From Streptomyces lomondensis (lineage in GTDB: Bacteria; Actinomycetota; Actinomycetes; Streptomycetales; Streptomycetaceae): a stretch of DNA of 64,000 nucleotides. Where the stretch lies: contig NZ_BMWC01000005.1 in the NCBI RefSeq assembly GCF_014651035.1, forward strand, positions 496,001-560,000, given 5' to 3'. Below, one piece after another: positions 1 to 7,935 of the stretch; position 1 is the first letter of the stretch; the number at the start of each line of letters is the position of its first letter. A program made the translations under genes and the position numbers. The notes below the pieces were generated by a model. That model searched no databases, was not told the origin of the DNA, and saw only the letters and a list, made by a program, of their open reading frames with translations.

Positions 1-227
1 TCAGCCCGCCGAGGGTGCCGCGTCAGCCCCGTCCGCCTCACCGAGCGGCTTCATCTACACGGTCGTAGAATCCGGGAACACCGGCGCGACGACGAGCGTT
101 GTCCCGGATACCCACCACACACAAGGAGCGCCTTCTTGTCCGCCAGACCGACGGACCCTCCGGGGCACAGTCCCCGACCATCCCGCCACGGCATCAGTGA
201 TCGCGGCACAGCGCGGGATGGTGTTCG

Positions 228-1562
228 ATGAGTGCCGCCGAAGCCCTGCTGGGCCTGCTCGCCGTGTTCGTGCTGACCGCCGGCACCGGCTACTTCGTCG
301 CCCAGGAGTTCGCCTACGTCTCCGCCGACCGGCTCACCCTCGCGCGTGAGGCCGAGGCCGGGGACCGCAAGGCCGCCCGTGCCCTGAGGGTGCTGGAGCG
401 GCTGTCGTTCATGCTGTCGGGCGCGCAGCTCGGCATCACCGTCACCGGGCTGGTCGTCGGCTTCATCGCCGAGCCGTCGGTGTCCGCGCTGCTGCGGCCC
501 GCCCTGTCCGGGTTCGGCCTGCCCGGCGCGGCCGTCAGCGGCGTTTCCGTGGTGCTGGCCTTCGTGCTGGCCACGGTCGTGCAGATGGTGCTGGGCGAGC
601 TGGCCCCGAAGAACCTCGCGATCGCCGTGCCCGAGCGGCTGGCGAAGGCGCTGGCCCCGTCCACGCTGGCGTATCTGAAGGTCGTCGGACCCGTCGTGCA
701 CGTTTTCGACAGCGCGGCGAACAGGCTGCTGCGCAGGGTCGGGATCGAGCCGGTCGAGGAGCTGCACCACGGCGCCACGCTGGAGGAGCTGGGCCACCTG
801 ATCGGCGAGTCCCACGAGCAGGGCGCGCTGCCCAAGGACACCGCCGCGCTGCTGGACCACGCGCTGGAGTTCTCCGAGCGCACCCTCGACGAGGTGATGG
901 TGCCGCGCGCCGACGCCGTGTTCGTCCGCAAGGACGCGGGCGCCGAGGAGGCGATCGGCCTGATCGCCCGGCACGGCCACTCCAACTACCCGGTCCTCGG
1001 CGACCACCCGGACGACATCGCGGGCGTGCTGGGCGTGCGCGAGCTGATGGCGCTGCCCGCCGCCCGCCTCGCCGGCGCGAGTGCCGGTGAACTGGCCCGG
1101 CAGCCCCTGCTGCTGCCCGACACGCTCGCGCTGCCCGACGCGGTGACGCGGATGCGGGAGCAGGACGACGAGTTCGCGGTCGTCCTCGACGAACACGGCG
1201 GCGTGGCCGGCATCGTCACGTACGAGGACATCGCCGAGGAACTGGTCGGCGACATCGCCGACGAGTCCGACACGGTCACCGTGCTCGCCGTCGCGGACGG
1301 CGACGGCTGGCTCGTGGACGCGGGCCGCCGGCTGGACGAGGTGGCCGAGGCCACCGGGGTCCGGCTGCCCGAGGACGACGACTACGACACCGTGGCCGGC
1401 CTGGTCGTGGACCGGCTCGGCCGCTTCCCGACGGTCGGCGACCGGGTCACGGTCGAGCTGCCCGAGGGCGGCCGGGCCGTGATCGACGTCCGCACGCTCG
1501 ACCGGCACGTGGCCGACCGCGTACGGATCAGCCCGCTGGTGGAAGCCGAGGAGATGGCGTGA
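228..1562 (+). CDS. CNNM/HlyC-type transporter-like membrane protein with CBS pair
   Basis: 444 aa. The N-terminal ~190 residues are a DUF21/CNNM transmembrane domain (hydrophobic start, FVAQEFAYV and MVLGELAPKN motifs). A CBS pair follows (~205-340), then a CorC/HlyC-type C-terminal domain (~360-440). The family is annotated as hemolysin-like but its members are thought to handle Mg2+/Co2+ or other cations at the plasma membrane. The ATG start follows a purine-rich stretch. The stop codon overlaps the GTG of the next gene, so the two are translationally coupled, a common arrangement for this pair in actinomycetes. The family call is firm; the transported ion is not deducible. Confidence 0.9.
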   Translation: MSAAEALLGLLAVFVLTAGTGYFVAQEFAYVSADRLTLAREAEAGDRKAARALRVLERLSFMLSGAQLGITVTGLVVGFIAEPSVSALLRPALSGFGLPGAAVSGVSVVLAFVLATVVQMVLGELAPKNLAIAVPERLAKALAPSTLAYLKVVGPVVHVFDSAANRLLRRVGIEPVEELHHGATLEELGHLIGESHEQGALPKDTAALLDHALEFSERTLDEVMVPRADAVFVRKDAGAEEAIGLIARHGHSNYPVLGDHPDDIAGVLGVRELMALPAARLAGASAGELARQPLLLPDTLALPDAVTRMREQDDEFAVVLDEHGGVAGIVTYEDIAEELVGDIADESDTVTVLAVADGDGWLVDAGRRLDEVAEATGVRLPEDDDYDTVAGLVVDRLGRFPTVGDRVTVELPEGGRAVIDVRTLDRHVADRVRISPLVEAEEMA

Positions 1563-2581
1563 GTTTCCCGACGGCGGTCTTCGTGACCGTGCTGCTGCTC
1601 ATCGGCAGCGGCTTCTTCGTGGCGGCCGAGTTCGCCCTGGTCGCCGCCAAGCGGCACCGCATGGAGAAGGCGGCGGCCGAGGGGCGGCGCGGCGCCGGGG
1701 CGGCCCTGGCCGGTATGCGCGAGCTGTCGCTGATGCTGGCCGGCGCCCAACTGGGCATCACCGTGTGCACGCTGGGCCTGGGCTCGGTGTCCAAGCCGGC
1801 GATCTCGCACGAACTGGACCCGCTGCTGCACAAGCTGGGCCTGCCCAGCGCCGTGAGCTACGGCGTGGCGTTCGCCGTGGCGATGGTCGTGGTGGTGTTC
1901 CTGCACATGGTGGTCGGCGAGATGGCGCCCAAGTCATGGGCCATCGCCCACCCCGAGCGCTCGGCGATGCTGCTCTCCCCGCCGTTCCGGGCGGTGGTGC
2001 GGGCCGTGCGCCCGCTGATCCGGCTGCTCAACGCGGTGAGCAACGCGCTGGTACGGCTGTGCCGGGTGGCCCCGCGCGACGAGCTGGCCTCGGTGCACAA
2101 CCGGGAGCAGCTGACGCACCTGGTGGAGGAGTCCGAACGGCTGGGCCTGATCAGCGCGACCGACTCGGAGCTGCTGACCCGCTCGCTGACCGAGCCGGAG
2201 ACGCCGGTGGCCGCGCTGCGGATCCCGGCCGCCGAGATCACCTGGGTCGAGGGCGGCGCGGACGTCGAGGCGCTGCTGCGGATGGCCGCGGCGCACGACC
2301 GCACCCGGCTGCTCGTCCGGGAGGACGGCGTCGTCCTCGGCTCGGTGCACGCCCGGGACGCCCTGGTCGCCCGCGCCCGGGGGCGTGCCACGACCGCGCG
2401 TGACCTGGCCCGTCCGGTGCCCGCGCTGACGGAGGCCACCACGGTCGCCGACGCGATCGAGGTGCTGCGCCGCCGCCGGTCCTCCCTGGCCGTCGTCCGT
2501 GACACCACGGGCCGGCTCACCGGTCTGGTCACCCTGGACGACCTGCTGGCCCGTCTGATGCAGCCGGCCGCGGCGGCCTGA
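1559..2581 (+). CDS. CNNM-type membrane protein, shorter partner
   Basis: 340 aa, GTG start inside the preceding stop (GTGA). It has the same layout as its neighbour: a DUF21/CNNM membrane domain (~1-190, with GFFVAAEFALV and VVGEMAPKSW) and a CBS pair (~200-335). It stops directly after the CBS pair and lacks the CorC/HlyC C-terminal domain. The two proteins probably form a heteromeric cation transport or regulatory unit; this is inferred from coupling and paralogy. A hairpin typical of a terminator lies ~49 nt after the stop. Confidence 0.88.
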   Translation: MSFPTAVFVTVLLLIGSGFFVAAEFALVAAKRHRMEKAAAEGRRGAGAALAGMRELSLMLAGAQLGITVCTLGLGSVSKPAISHELDPLLHKLGLPSAVSYGVAFAVAMVVVVFLHMVVGEMAPKSWAIAHPERSAMLLSPPFRAVVRAVRPLIRLLNAVSNALVRLCRVAPRDELASVHNREQLTHLVEESERLGLISATDSELLTRSLTEPETPVAALRIPAAEITWVEGGADVEALLRMAAAHDRTRLLVREDGVVLGSVHARDALVARARGRATTARDLARPVPALTEATTVADAIEVLRRRRSSLAVVRDTTGRLTGLVTLDDLLARLMQPAAAA

Positions 2582-2629
2582 CGGGACGGCGCCCGAACAT
2601 CCAGCACATCTGCACACCGTGGTCCAGGA

Positions 2630-2655
2630 GGCGGCGGGAGAACCGGCCCGCCGCC
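2630..2655 (+). terminator. hairpin after the CNNM pair
   Basis: A perfect 9-bp GC-only stem (GGCGGCGGG / CCCGCCGCC) with an 8-nt loop lies ~49 nt after the CNNM stop. No U-tract follows, as is usual for actinomycete terminators. Confidence 0.5.
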
Positions 2656-2968
2656 AAGTCCGCGGCACGGCATAAGAAGTTGGCGCCGAAGTGCCCGCTT
2701 CCGGAAACACGCTGCAACACCCCGAGGCGCCGCTGAACGGACGGGCTGTGTGAAGGAATAGGTGCATTGGGTGACCCCGTCACCACAGAAGTGAAGGCGG
2801 TCACCGAAACGCGTCGTGCATCACCGGCAGGCGATTGGCCCTCCTCCCCGGCAAATGCTTTGATCATGCGCACGGCGGAGCCGCCGGTGCGGGATCACAG
2901 TTCTGGAACCCGGCGACCCCCCACGCTCGCCGCTCTTGCGAGACATTCACGTGAAGGGAAACACCCCC
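2656..2968. other. intergenic region before the leader-peptide gene
   Basis: About 310 nt with no convincing gene. It holds a short dyad, GGTGAC-ccc-GTCACC (2770-2784), that could be an operator. A TTG-started frame from 2767 has a fair ribosome site (gaagga) but a composition unlike a protein, and it runs into the next gene in another frame. Confidence 0.4.
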
Positions 2969-3196
2969 ATGAACCTCACCCCTCGGGTTGACATCGCCGA
3001 GCTGTCCGACGCCGACCTGGAGAACGTCTCCGGCGGTATGGCGGGTGCCGCTGCCTCCGCGAACCTCGTCGGCGGCCTCTCCACCGGCCTGGTCGAGCCC
3101 CTGACGGCCGAGGCCTGCGCCAGCCTCCAGGCGGTTCTGTCGACGGAGGGCGCGGCGGCGAGCGGGAGCGCGGGCGTTCACACGACCTCCCTCTGA
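2969..3196 (+). CDS. double-glycine leader peptide, lanthipeptide/bacteriocin-like precursor
   Basis: 75 aa from ATG 2969, preceded at 8-9 nt by a clear GAAGGGA ribosome site. A longer frame from 2936 lacks that support. The N-terminal 23 residues resemble a class II RiPP leader: acidic, with ELSDADLENVSGG ending in a Gly-Gly site for a C39-peptidase transporter. The predicted core (~52 residues) is rich in Ala, Gly, Ser and Thr but has a single Cys, so classical lanthionine rings would be limited to one. No LanM, LanC, transporter or other tailoring gene lies within several kilobases. Similar orphan 'type A2 lantipeptide' ORFs are annotated in Streptomyces; whether they are modified is unclear. 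The gene is followed at once by a very strong hairpin, so it is probably monocistronic. Confidence 0.65.
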   Translation: MNLTPRVDIAELSDADLENVSGGMAGAAASANLVGGLSTGLVEPLTAEACASLQAVLSTEGAAASGSAGVHTTSL

Positions 3197-3208
3197 CGCA
3201 TCGGCGTG

Positions 3209-3240
3209 AAGGGCCCCGGGAAGGAATTCCCGGGGCCCTT
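3209..3240 (+). terminator. perfect 14-bp terminator hairpin
   Basis: The arm AAGGGCCCCGGGAA and its exact reverse complement are separated by a GGAA loop, 12 nt after the leader-peptide stop. A 14-bp stem without mismatch is exceptional. The outer AA/TT pairs make it work in both directions. Confidence 0.85.
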
Positions 3241-3389
3241 CGTCGTGCCCACGGTCGCAAACTTGGGGAATTAGCGAAGCACGTGACGGAATTCTGGACA
3301 TCACGGGGGCGGGTAACACGGCAGCAGGGCATGGCGCAGACTTACACGGGCCCCATGAACCCCTGCTGTAAAGCGATAGGACCAACCCT

Positions 3390-3560
3390 GTGAAACCCGA
3401 CGTGACCCGGAACGAAGAACTGCCGATCTACGAGAGCCTCATACGCGAACGCGGTGACGTCGTCGAGGAGGCTCGCGTGGTGGCCGAGGAGACGCAGCAC
3501 CAGATGACGCAGGCCCTGAACGGGCACGCCGCGCCGCCGAGCGAGCCCGCTGCCCACTGA
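3390..3560 (+). CDS. 56-aa acidic small protein of unknown function
   Basis: The GTG start follows AGGA at ~8 nt. The 56-aa product begins MKPDVTRNEEL and has a central charged amphipathic stretch (ERGDVVEEARVVAEE) likely to form a helix; the tail is Ala/Pro-rich. No cysteines, signal peptide or membrane segment. Codon use shows the expected GC-rich third positions. It ends 21 nt before the convergent acyltransferase gene. I recognise the style of a conserved Streptomyces small protein but cannot name a function. Confidence 0.55.
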   Translation: MKPDVTRNEELPIYESLIRERGDVVEEARVVAEETQHQMTQALNGHAAPPSEPAAH

Positions 3561-3581
3561 GCCCGGCGCGATCGCGCCGCC

Positions 3582-4748
3582 TCACCTCTCTCTTCCGGCG
3601 AAGGCCCACGGCATCCCCGGCTCCGTCACGCAGCGGAAGACCCGCCGTACGGGCGGCGTGCACAGCGCGGTCATCACCGCGCCCGCCACCACGGTGACGA
3701 GGAGCACGCCGGCGGGCCGGTGGACCCAGGCCGGCTCGTACCAGCCCCAGTGCTTGGCGGCCTGGGCGGCGAAGCCGTGCAGCAGATAGCCGTACAGCGT
3801 GCCCGCGCCCAGGGCGGTGAACCACGTCCGGCGCCCGGGCGCCCAGGCCAGGAAGCAGGCGACCAGGACGGCCGAGCAGCCGAACGCGGCCAGTGTCATC
3901 AGGGGCCCGTACCAGAACGGAGCGGCCAGTTCCCGGGCGCTGTCGGCGTGGAAGAACCAGGCGTAGTTCATCCGCGGCACCGCCCAGTAGGCCACTCCCA
4001 GGGCGCACCCGGCGACCGGCACGGCGAGGATCCGCACCGCGCGGCGGCGCACCAGCCGGAAGTGCTCCGGCCGCAGCAGCAGCCCGAGCACGAAGTACGG
4101 CAGGAACTGCAGGGTGCGCTGGAGGTCGAGGTCGTGGCCGAGGGACGGTGAGAGCGTCGCCAGCATCGCCACGGCGAGGGCGAGCGGCAGCGGCCACCGC
4201 ACGTGCCGCCAGACCGGCGTCGTCAGCCGCCAGACGAACAGCGCCGCCAGGAACCACGTCAGGTACAGCGGGTCCAGCAGGCTGACCGGGCGGTCGGGGT
4301 CCTGGCTGGTCCACCGGGTGAACAGGGTGTACGCCGTCTCGAACACCACGTACGGGACGACGACGCCGGTGACCAGGCGCTTCAGCCGTGCCGGGCTGCC
4401 GTCGAAGGTGCGTGAGAAGTAGCCGGAAACGATGATGAACGCCGGCATGTGGAAGGCGTAGACGAGCATGTAGAGGGCGGTGACGGCCCTGCTGCCCGGG
4501 CGCAGCGGCTCCCAGGCGTGCCCGACGGCCACCAGCACGATGGCCAGGTACTTGGCGTTGTCGAAGAACGCGTCCCGCTGCCTGGGCGGGCGGGGCGCCG
4601 CGTCCTGCTGCCCCGTCCGCGCCGCCGGGGCCGCCTCGCCCGGCGGGCGGGCCGTGGCCACCGTGTCACTCACGGGCCCTCCCGAGAGTCGAGGCGGCTG
4701 TACCTCGTCTTGCTCGGGCTGCTCGGAGTAAGGGGGTGGCGTCTGCAC
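3582..4748 (-). CDS. membrane acyltransferase (fucose-4-O-acetylase / acyltransferase 3 family)
   Basis: 388 aa. After a Pro/Gln-rich N-terminus (~65 residues) comes FFDNAKYLAIVLVAVGH, the typical first segment of acyltransferase-3 proteins, whose conserved His is probably catalytic. About ten hydrophobic segments follow, with a HMPAFIIVSGYF motif. Such enzymes move acyl groups from the cytoplasmic side onto extracytoplasmic sugars, cell-wall polymers or exported metabolites; the acceptor cannot be told. The GTG at 4748 lacks a good ribosome site. A GTG at 4673 has GGGAGGG 4 nt upstream and would give ~363 aa without the Pro-rich tail. No functional neighbour is evident. Confidence 0.82.
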   Translation of the reverse strand: MQTPPPYSEQPEQDEVQPPRLSGGPVSDTVATARPPGEAAPAARTGQQDAAPRPPRQRDAFFDNAKYLAIVLVAVGHAWEPLRPGSRAVTALYMLVYAFHMPAFIIVSGYFSRTFDGSPARLKRLVTGVVVPYVVFETAYTLFTRWTSQDPDRPVSLLDPLYLTWFLAALFVWRLTTPVWRHVRWPLPLALAVAMLATLSPSLGHDLDLQRTLQFLPYFVLGLLLRPEHFRLVRRRAVRILAVPVAGCALGVAYWAVPRMNYAWFFHADSARELAAPFWYGPLMTLAAFGCSAVLVACFLAWAPGRRTWFTALGAGTLYGYLLHGFAAQAAKHWGWYEPAWVHRPAGVLLVTVVAGAVMTALCTPPVRRVFRCVTEPGMPWAFAGRER

Positions 4749-4820
4749 GGAACATCGCCCGCACCCTAATCACAGGGCCGCGCCCTTGTTCAACTCGTAA
4801 CGGACGGGACTGGCTTCGGT

Positions 4821-4961
4821 TCATGCCCGGGTATACGCGCCGAGGCGGTCGCTCGTCTCCCGGAGGGCGAGGGTGAAGGGGTGCCGTGGCTCGGTCAGGA
4901 TCCGCCGGGCCGGGCCCTGTTCGACGAGTTCTCCGGCGCCCAGGACGGAGGGGTCGAGGAT
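4821..4961 (-). pseudogene. C-terminal stub of an oligopeptide ABC-transporter ATPase
   Basis: In one minus-strand frame the last 46 codons read GAGELVEQGPARRILTEPRH, then PFTLALRE and a short tail to a stop. This is the characteristic end of DppD/OppF-type ATPases (the 'G-x-iVEqGp..ei...P.HPyT..L' signature). Upstream in the same frame the sequence is not protein-like and there are no Walker A, signature or Walker B motifs. The rest of the gene has been deleted. Confidence 0.6.
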
Positions 4962-5055
4962 GCCGCGGCGGCCTGCCTGCTGACCGGCGCGATGCCCGCC
5001 GCGGACGTGCGCTGCCCGGGCCCTGGCCTCCCCGCGCCGGAGTGAGCCCGGGTGC

Positions 5056-6117
5056 TTACGCCTCCTTCCAGACCAGCACGGACAGCACGGCGCTCGCGAC
5101 GGTGACCGGGGCGGCGGCCTGGTTCAGCAGCCGCACCCGCATGCTGCGCCCGGACGGGATCCGCTTCGTCACGGGCAGGACGGCGAAGGTGCCGCCGCCG
5201 GTGCCCACGATCTCGTGGATCGGGTGGTCCGCGTGGTGCTGGTCGCCCTGGTACTCCGACATGCGCGCCTGGACGACCGCCCCCTCCGGCAGACCGTCTA
5301 TGTGCAGGCTGACGGTGCCGCTGAAGCGGGCCGGGCCACGGGCGAAGACGCTGCCGCCGGTGGCGTGGTCGCCGGTCTCGTCGGTCCACTCGGTGGTGAA
5401 CTCGACCGAGTCCCAGGCGCCGGGCGCGAGTCGGTACTGCCGGGCGACACCGAGGTTGACGTACTGGGGCATGGGGTCCTCTCCTTCCCACAGGCCCGCC
5501 GGGAGGGCCAGGGCGTCGGCGACGTCACGGCGGAAGCCGGCCATGTCGAATCCGCGCGGGTCGACCTTCCAGTCGCTCCATTCCAGGTGGCCGATCGCGC
5601 TCCGGTGGCCCCAGCCGTGCGCGCGGCAGATCGCGGCGGTGGCCTTGACCATGGCGAGGTACTGGGCGGGCGGCCACGGGTCCCGGCCGTCGCCCTTGTT
5701 CTCGCACTCCCAGCCGTAGAACCGGGCGTTGCCGTCGACCGCGCCGGCCGAGCCGTCGTGCTCGTGCGTCGGGGGCGGGTACGCGCCGTACGACTCGCCG
5801 ATGACGGCGTTCAGTACGTCGCCGTCGCCGCCGCCGGCGTGGTTGGCCCGGCCGTTGCCGGTCAGGTGGACGACGCCGTCCTTGGTGATGCATCCGGTGG
5901 CGAGCGGGCCGGGCAGTGCGCTGTGGCCGTGGTAGATCAGCCCGACGACGTCCGTGCCGGGCCCGGTGACGGTGTGGTGGATCATCACGCCGTGGACCGG
6001 CCCCCAAGGGCCCTTGTGGTTGCGGTTGTTGGTGCGCCAGCCACTGACCTCGTGAACGGCGCAGCCCTCGGCCTGCAGCGCGGCGACGAGCCGGGCGGCG
6101 GTGAGCGGTGTGGCCAT
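5056..6117 (-). CDS. N-acetylmuramoyl-L-alanine amidase (PGRP/amidase_2 fold)
   Basis: 353 aa from ATG 6117, which has GGAGG ~8 nt upstream; a longer frame to 6144 is less likely. Residues ~30-195 form an amidase_2 domain: GVMIHHT supplies the first zinc His, and GHLEWSDWKVDPRGFD supplies the second zinc ligands and catalytic Lys/Asp region. The ~150-residue C-terminal part is beta-rich with no recognised repeat and may bind the wall or phage-type substrates. There is no clear signal peptide, so export may be non-classical, or the enzyme may be a prophage-derived lysin. Gene-poor DNA lies upstream. Confidence 0.85.
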   Translation of the reverse strand: MATPLTAARLVAALQAEGCAVHEVSGWRTNNRNHKGPWGPVHGVMIHHTVTGPGTDVVGLIYHGHSALPGPLATGCITKDGVVHLTGNGRANHAGGGDGDVLNAVIGESYGAYPPPTHEHDGSAGAVDGNARFYGWECENKGDGRDPWPPAQYLAMVKATAAICRAHGWGHRSAIGHLEWSDWKVDPRGFDMAGFRRDVADALALPAGLWEGEDPMPQYVNLGVARQYRLAPGAWDSVEFTTEWTDETGDHATGGSVFARGPARFSGTVSLHIDGLPEGAVVQARMSEYQGDQHHADHPIHEIVGTGGGTFAVLPVTKRIPSGRSMRVRLLNQAAAPVTVASAVLSVLVWKEA

Positions 6118-6485
6118 GCGTCGGTCCTCCGTTTCGGCGCGCACATGCCGTGCTGAAGACAGCGGTCGCAGCTGCGGAGCATGCCTGACGGATCGTTTCG
6201 CCCGAATGTGCCGCGTGCACCTCGCCAGGCCCTCACATTCTCGCGCCGCCCGCCCCGCCGCTCACCTCGCCGTACGCCACGTCCGCAAAATCGGCGCGAT
6301 TACGACGCTGCCGCACCAGGGGGCGGGGCTCTGCCGGTGCCGCCCGTAGGGCCCGACGTGGTCCGTACGGGCTCGACCGAGGGCGCTCCCGCCGCGATGA
6401 GTTTCGGCCGGGCCGGGAGTCTGCTCTGGGACCGCCGTAGAGCAGCGTACGACGCTGCCCGGCACCAGACACCACGGAGGACACC
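6118..6485. other. intergenic region between divergent genes
   Basis: About 370 nt between the divergent amidase and DUF899 genes. No ORF with coding character, strong hairpin or clear promoter hexamers was seen. The stretch TACGACGCTGCC occurs twice (around 6302 and 6448), which may be chance. Confidence 0.4.
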
Positions 6486-7268
6486 ATGACGACCACGCCG
6501 GACGACCCGACCACCGCGCTGCCCGGCCGCCCGCCCGTGGTCGACCTGGCCACCTGGCAGGCCGCCCGTGACGAGCTGCTGGTCCGCGAGAAGGCCCACA
6601 CCCGCGAGGGCGACGCGATCGCCGCGGCCCGCCGCCGGCTGCCGATGGCGGAGTTCGACGGGACGGTCGAGGTCGTCGGACCCGACGGCCCGGTCCCGTT
6701 CCTGGACCTGTTCCAGGGCCGCGACGAACTCGTGGTCTACCAGCACATGTGGTACGACGGCGCGCCGCACCAGGGGCAGTGCGAGGGCTGCACCACCACG
6801 GCCTGGCACCTGAAGGACGCCGTCTACCTCAACGCCCGCGGCGTCTCGTTCGCCGTCCTGACCACGGGGCCCTGGGACGAGGTGGCCGCCTACGTGGAGT
6901 TCATGGGCTACACCCAGCCCTGGTACTCGGTGCGCGGCCTGGAGGCGCCGGTCGGCGGCAGCATGGGCTACCTGACCTGCTTCCTGCGCGACGGCGACCG
7001 CGTGTTCCTCACCTACTCCACGACGGGCCGCGGCACCGAGCGGGTCAACGGCTCCCTCGGCCTGCTCGACATGACGCCCTACGGCCGCGGCGAGGCGTGG
7101 GAGGACAACCCCGAGGGCCGGCCGGAGGGCGGCAGCCCGTGCTGGTCCTGGCGCTCGGACGCGGACGGGAACGCCACCTGGGGCCCGACCAGCCGCCCGG
7201 TGCCCCAGTGGACCCGCCCCGGCGCGACCCCCGTGGAGACCCTCGGCCGGCACGGCCACCACCACTGA
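6486..7268 (+). CDS. DUF899 (thioredoxin-like) family protein
   Basis: 260 aa, ATG start shortly after GGAGGACACC. The protein matches DUF899 by its order of motifs: an N-terminal helix with ARDELLVREKAHTR, then RRRLPM, then a thioredoxin-like core with the vicinal CEGC pair (~residues 98-101) and a GYTQPWYS segment, ending in a Trp-rich C-terminus and a His tail. The family adopts a thioredoxin fold but no reaction is established. Cytoplasmic, no signal. It stands alone and converges on the GNAT gene 67 nt downstream. Confidence 0.85.
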   Translation: MTTTPDDPTTALPGRPPVVDLATWQAARDELLVREKAHTREGDAIAAARRRLPMAEFDGTVEVVGPDGPVPFLDLFQGRDELVVYQHMWYDGAPHQGQCEGCTTTAWHLKDAVYLNARGVSFAVLTTGPWDEVAAYVEFMGYTQPWYSVRGLEAPVGGSMGYLTCFLRDGDRVFLTYSTTGRGTERVNGSLGLLDMTPYGRGEAWEDNPEGRPEGGSPCWSWRSDADGNATWGPTSRPVPQWTRPGATPVETLGRHGHHH

Positions 7269-7335
7269 CCGGCGGCCGACGCGTTCCCCCTGACCGGCGT
7301 CCGGCTCGGGCGGCCACGGCCGTCGCCGGGCGCCG

Positions 7336-7935
7336 TCAACGGGTGCGTGACCGTACGTGCCGGTGACCGTCGCGCGGGAACGCGGGCGGTGCCGCGGGCA
7401 GGAGCGAGACCTGGTCGTAGCCGCACTTGTGGGCCACGCGGCAGGAGGCCGTGTTGTCCACCTGGTGCAGGAGCTCCAGGTGTGCCGGTCCGTCGTCGGC
7501 GAAGGCGGTGAAGGCCCAGTCCGTCAGCGCCCGCAGGGCCCGGGGAGCCACGCCCCGGCCGCGCGCGTGCGCCGCGGTCCAGTAGCCGACCTCCGCCGTG
7601 GGGGCCCCGGGGGCGACGTTCTTGAGAACGACGTGTCCCGCCAACTCCCCTTCGTCGCCCCGGTCTTGGACCTCAACGACGGCGAACGCGAAACGGTGGC
7701 CCGCCTCCCGGCCGCGCCGCTGGTCCTCGACCCACCGCGCCGCGCTCGCGTGGTCGTGCGCGTCCACGCTCACCCAGCGGCGCAGGGCCTCGTCCCGACA
7801 CAGCTCGACCAGGCAAGCGGCGTCGGCCTGCCGCCATGGACGCAGCAGGAGAGCGGGCGCCGAGGCGGTGGCGGCGGCCCGCAACAGCGGGGTGGGAGAG
7901 CCGGCCGTGCCGGCGGGCCGGGCTGCCCCGGTCAT
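7336..7935 (-). CDS. GNAT-family N-acetyltransferase
   Basis: 199 aa from ATG 7935, which overlaps the stop of the upstream hydrolase gene by ATGA. It has the GNAT fold: LLLRPWRQADAACL at the start, AEVGYWTAAHARGRGVAPRA as the acetyl-CoA pyrophosphate loop (R/Q-x-x-G-x-G/A type), and LELLHQVDNTASCRVAHKCG near the end. It resembles RimJ/RimL-type enzymes that acetylate ribosomal proteins, amino groups of small molecules, or toxins. The substrate is unknown. Coupling to a secreted hydrolase gene suggests co-expression, not a proven shared pathway. Confidence 0.85.
   Translation of the reverse strand: MTGAARPAGTAGSPTPLLRAAATASAPALLLRPWRQADAACLVELCRDEALRRWVSVDAHDHASAARWVEDQRRGREAGHRFAFAVVEVQDRGDEGELAGHVVLKNVAPGAPTAEVGYWTAAHARGRGVAPRALRALTDWAFTAFADDGPAHLELLHQVDNTASCRVAHKCGYDQVSLLPAAPPAFPRDGHRHVRSRTR

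Noticed and set aside
1..227. End of an upstream gene at the left edge
   Set aside because: Only a 17-codon frame ends at base 1 on the minus strand; no coding character or homology seen.
2767..2991. 74-aa TTG-started frame before the leader-peptide gene
   Set aside because: Fair ribosome site, but composition is not protein-like and it overlaps the start of a better supported gene.
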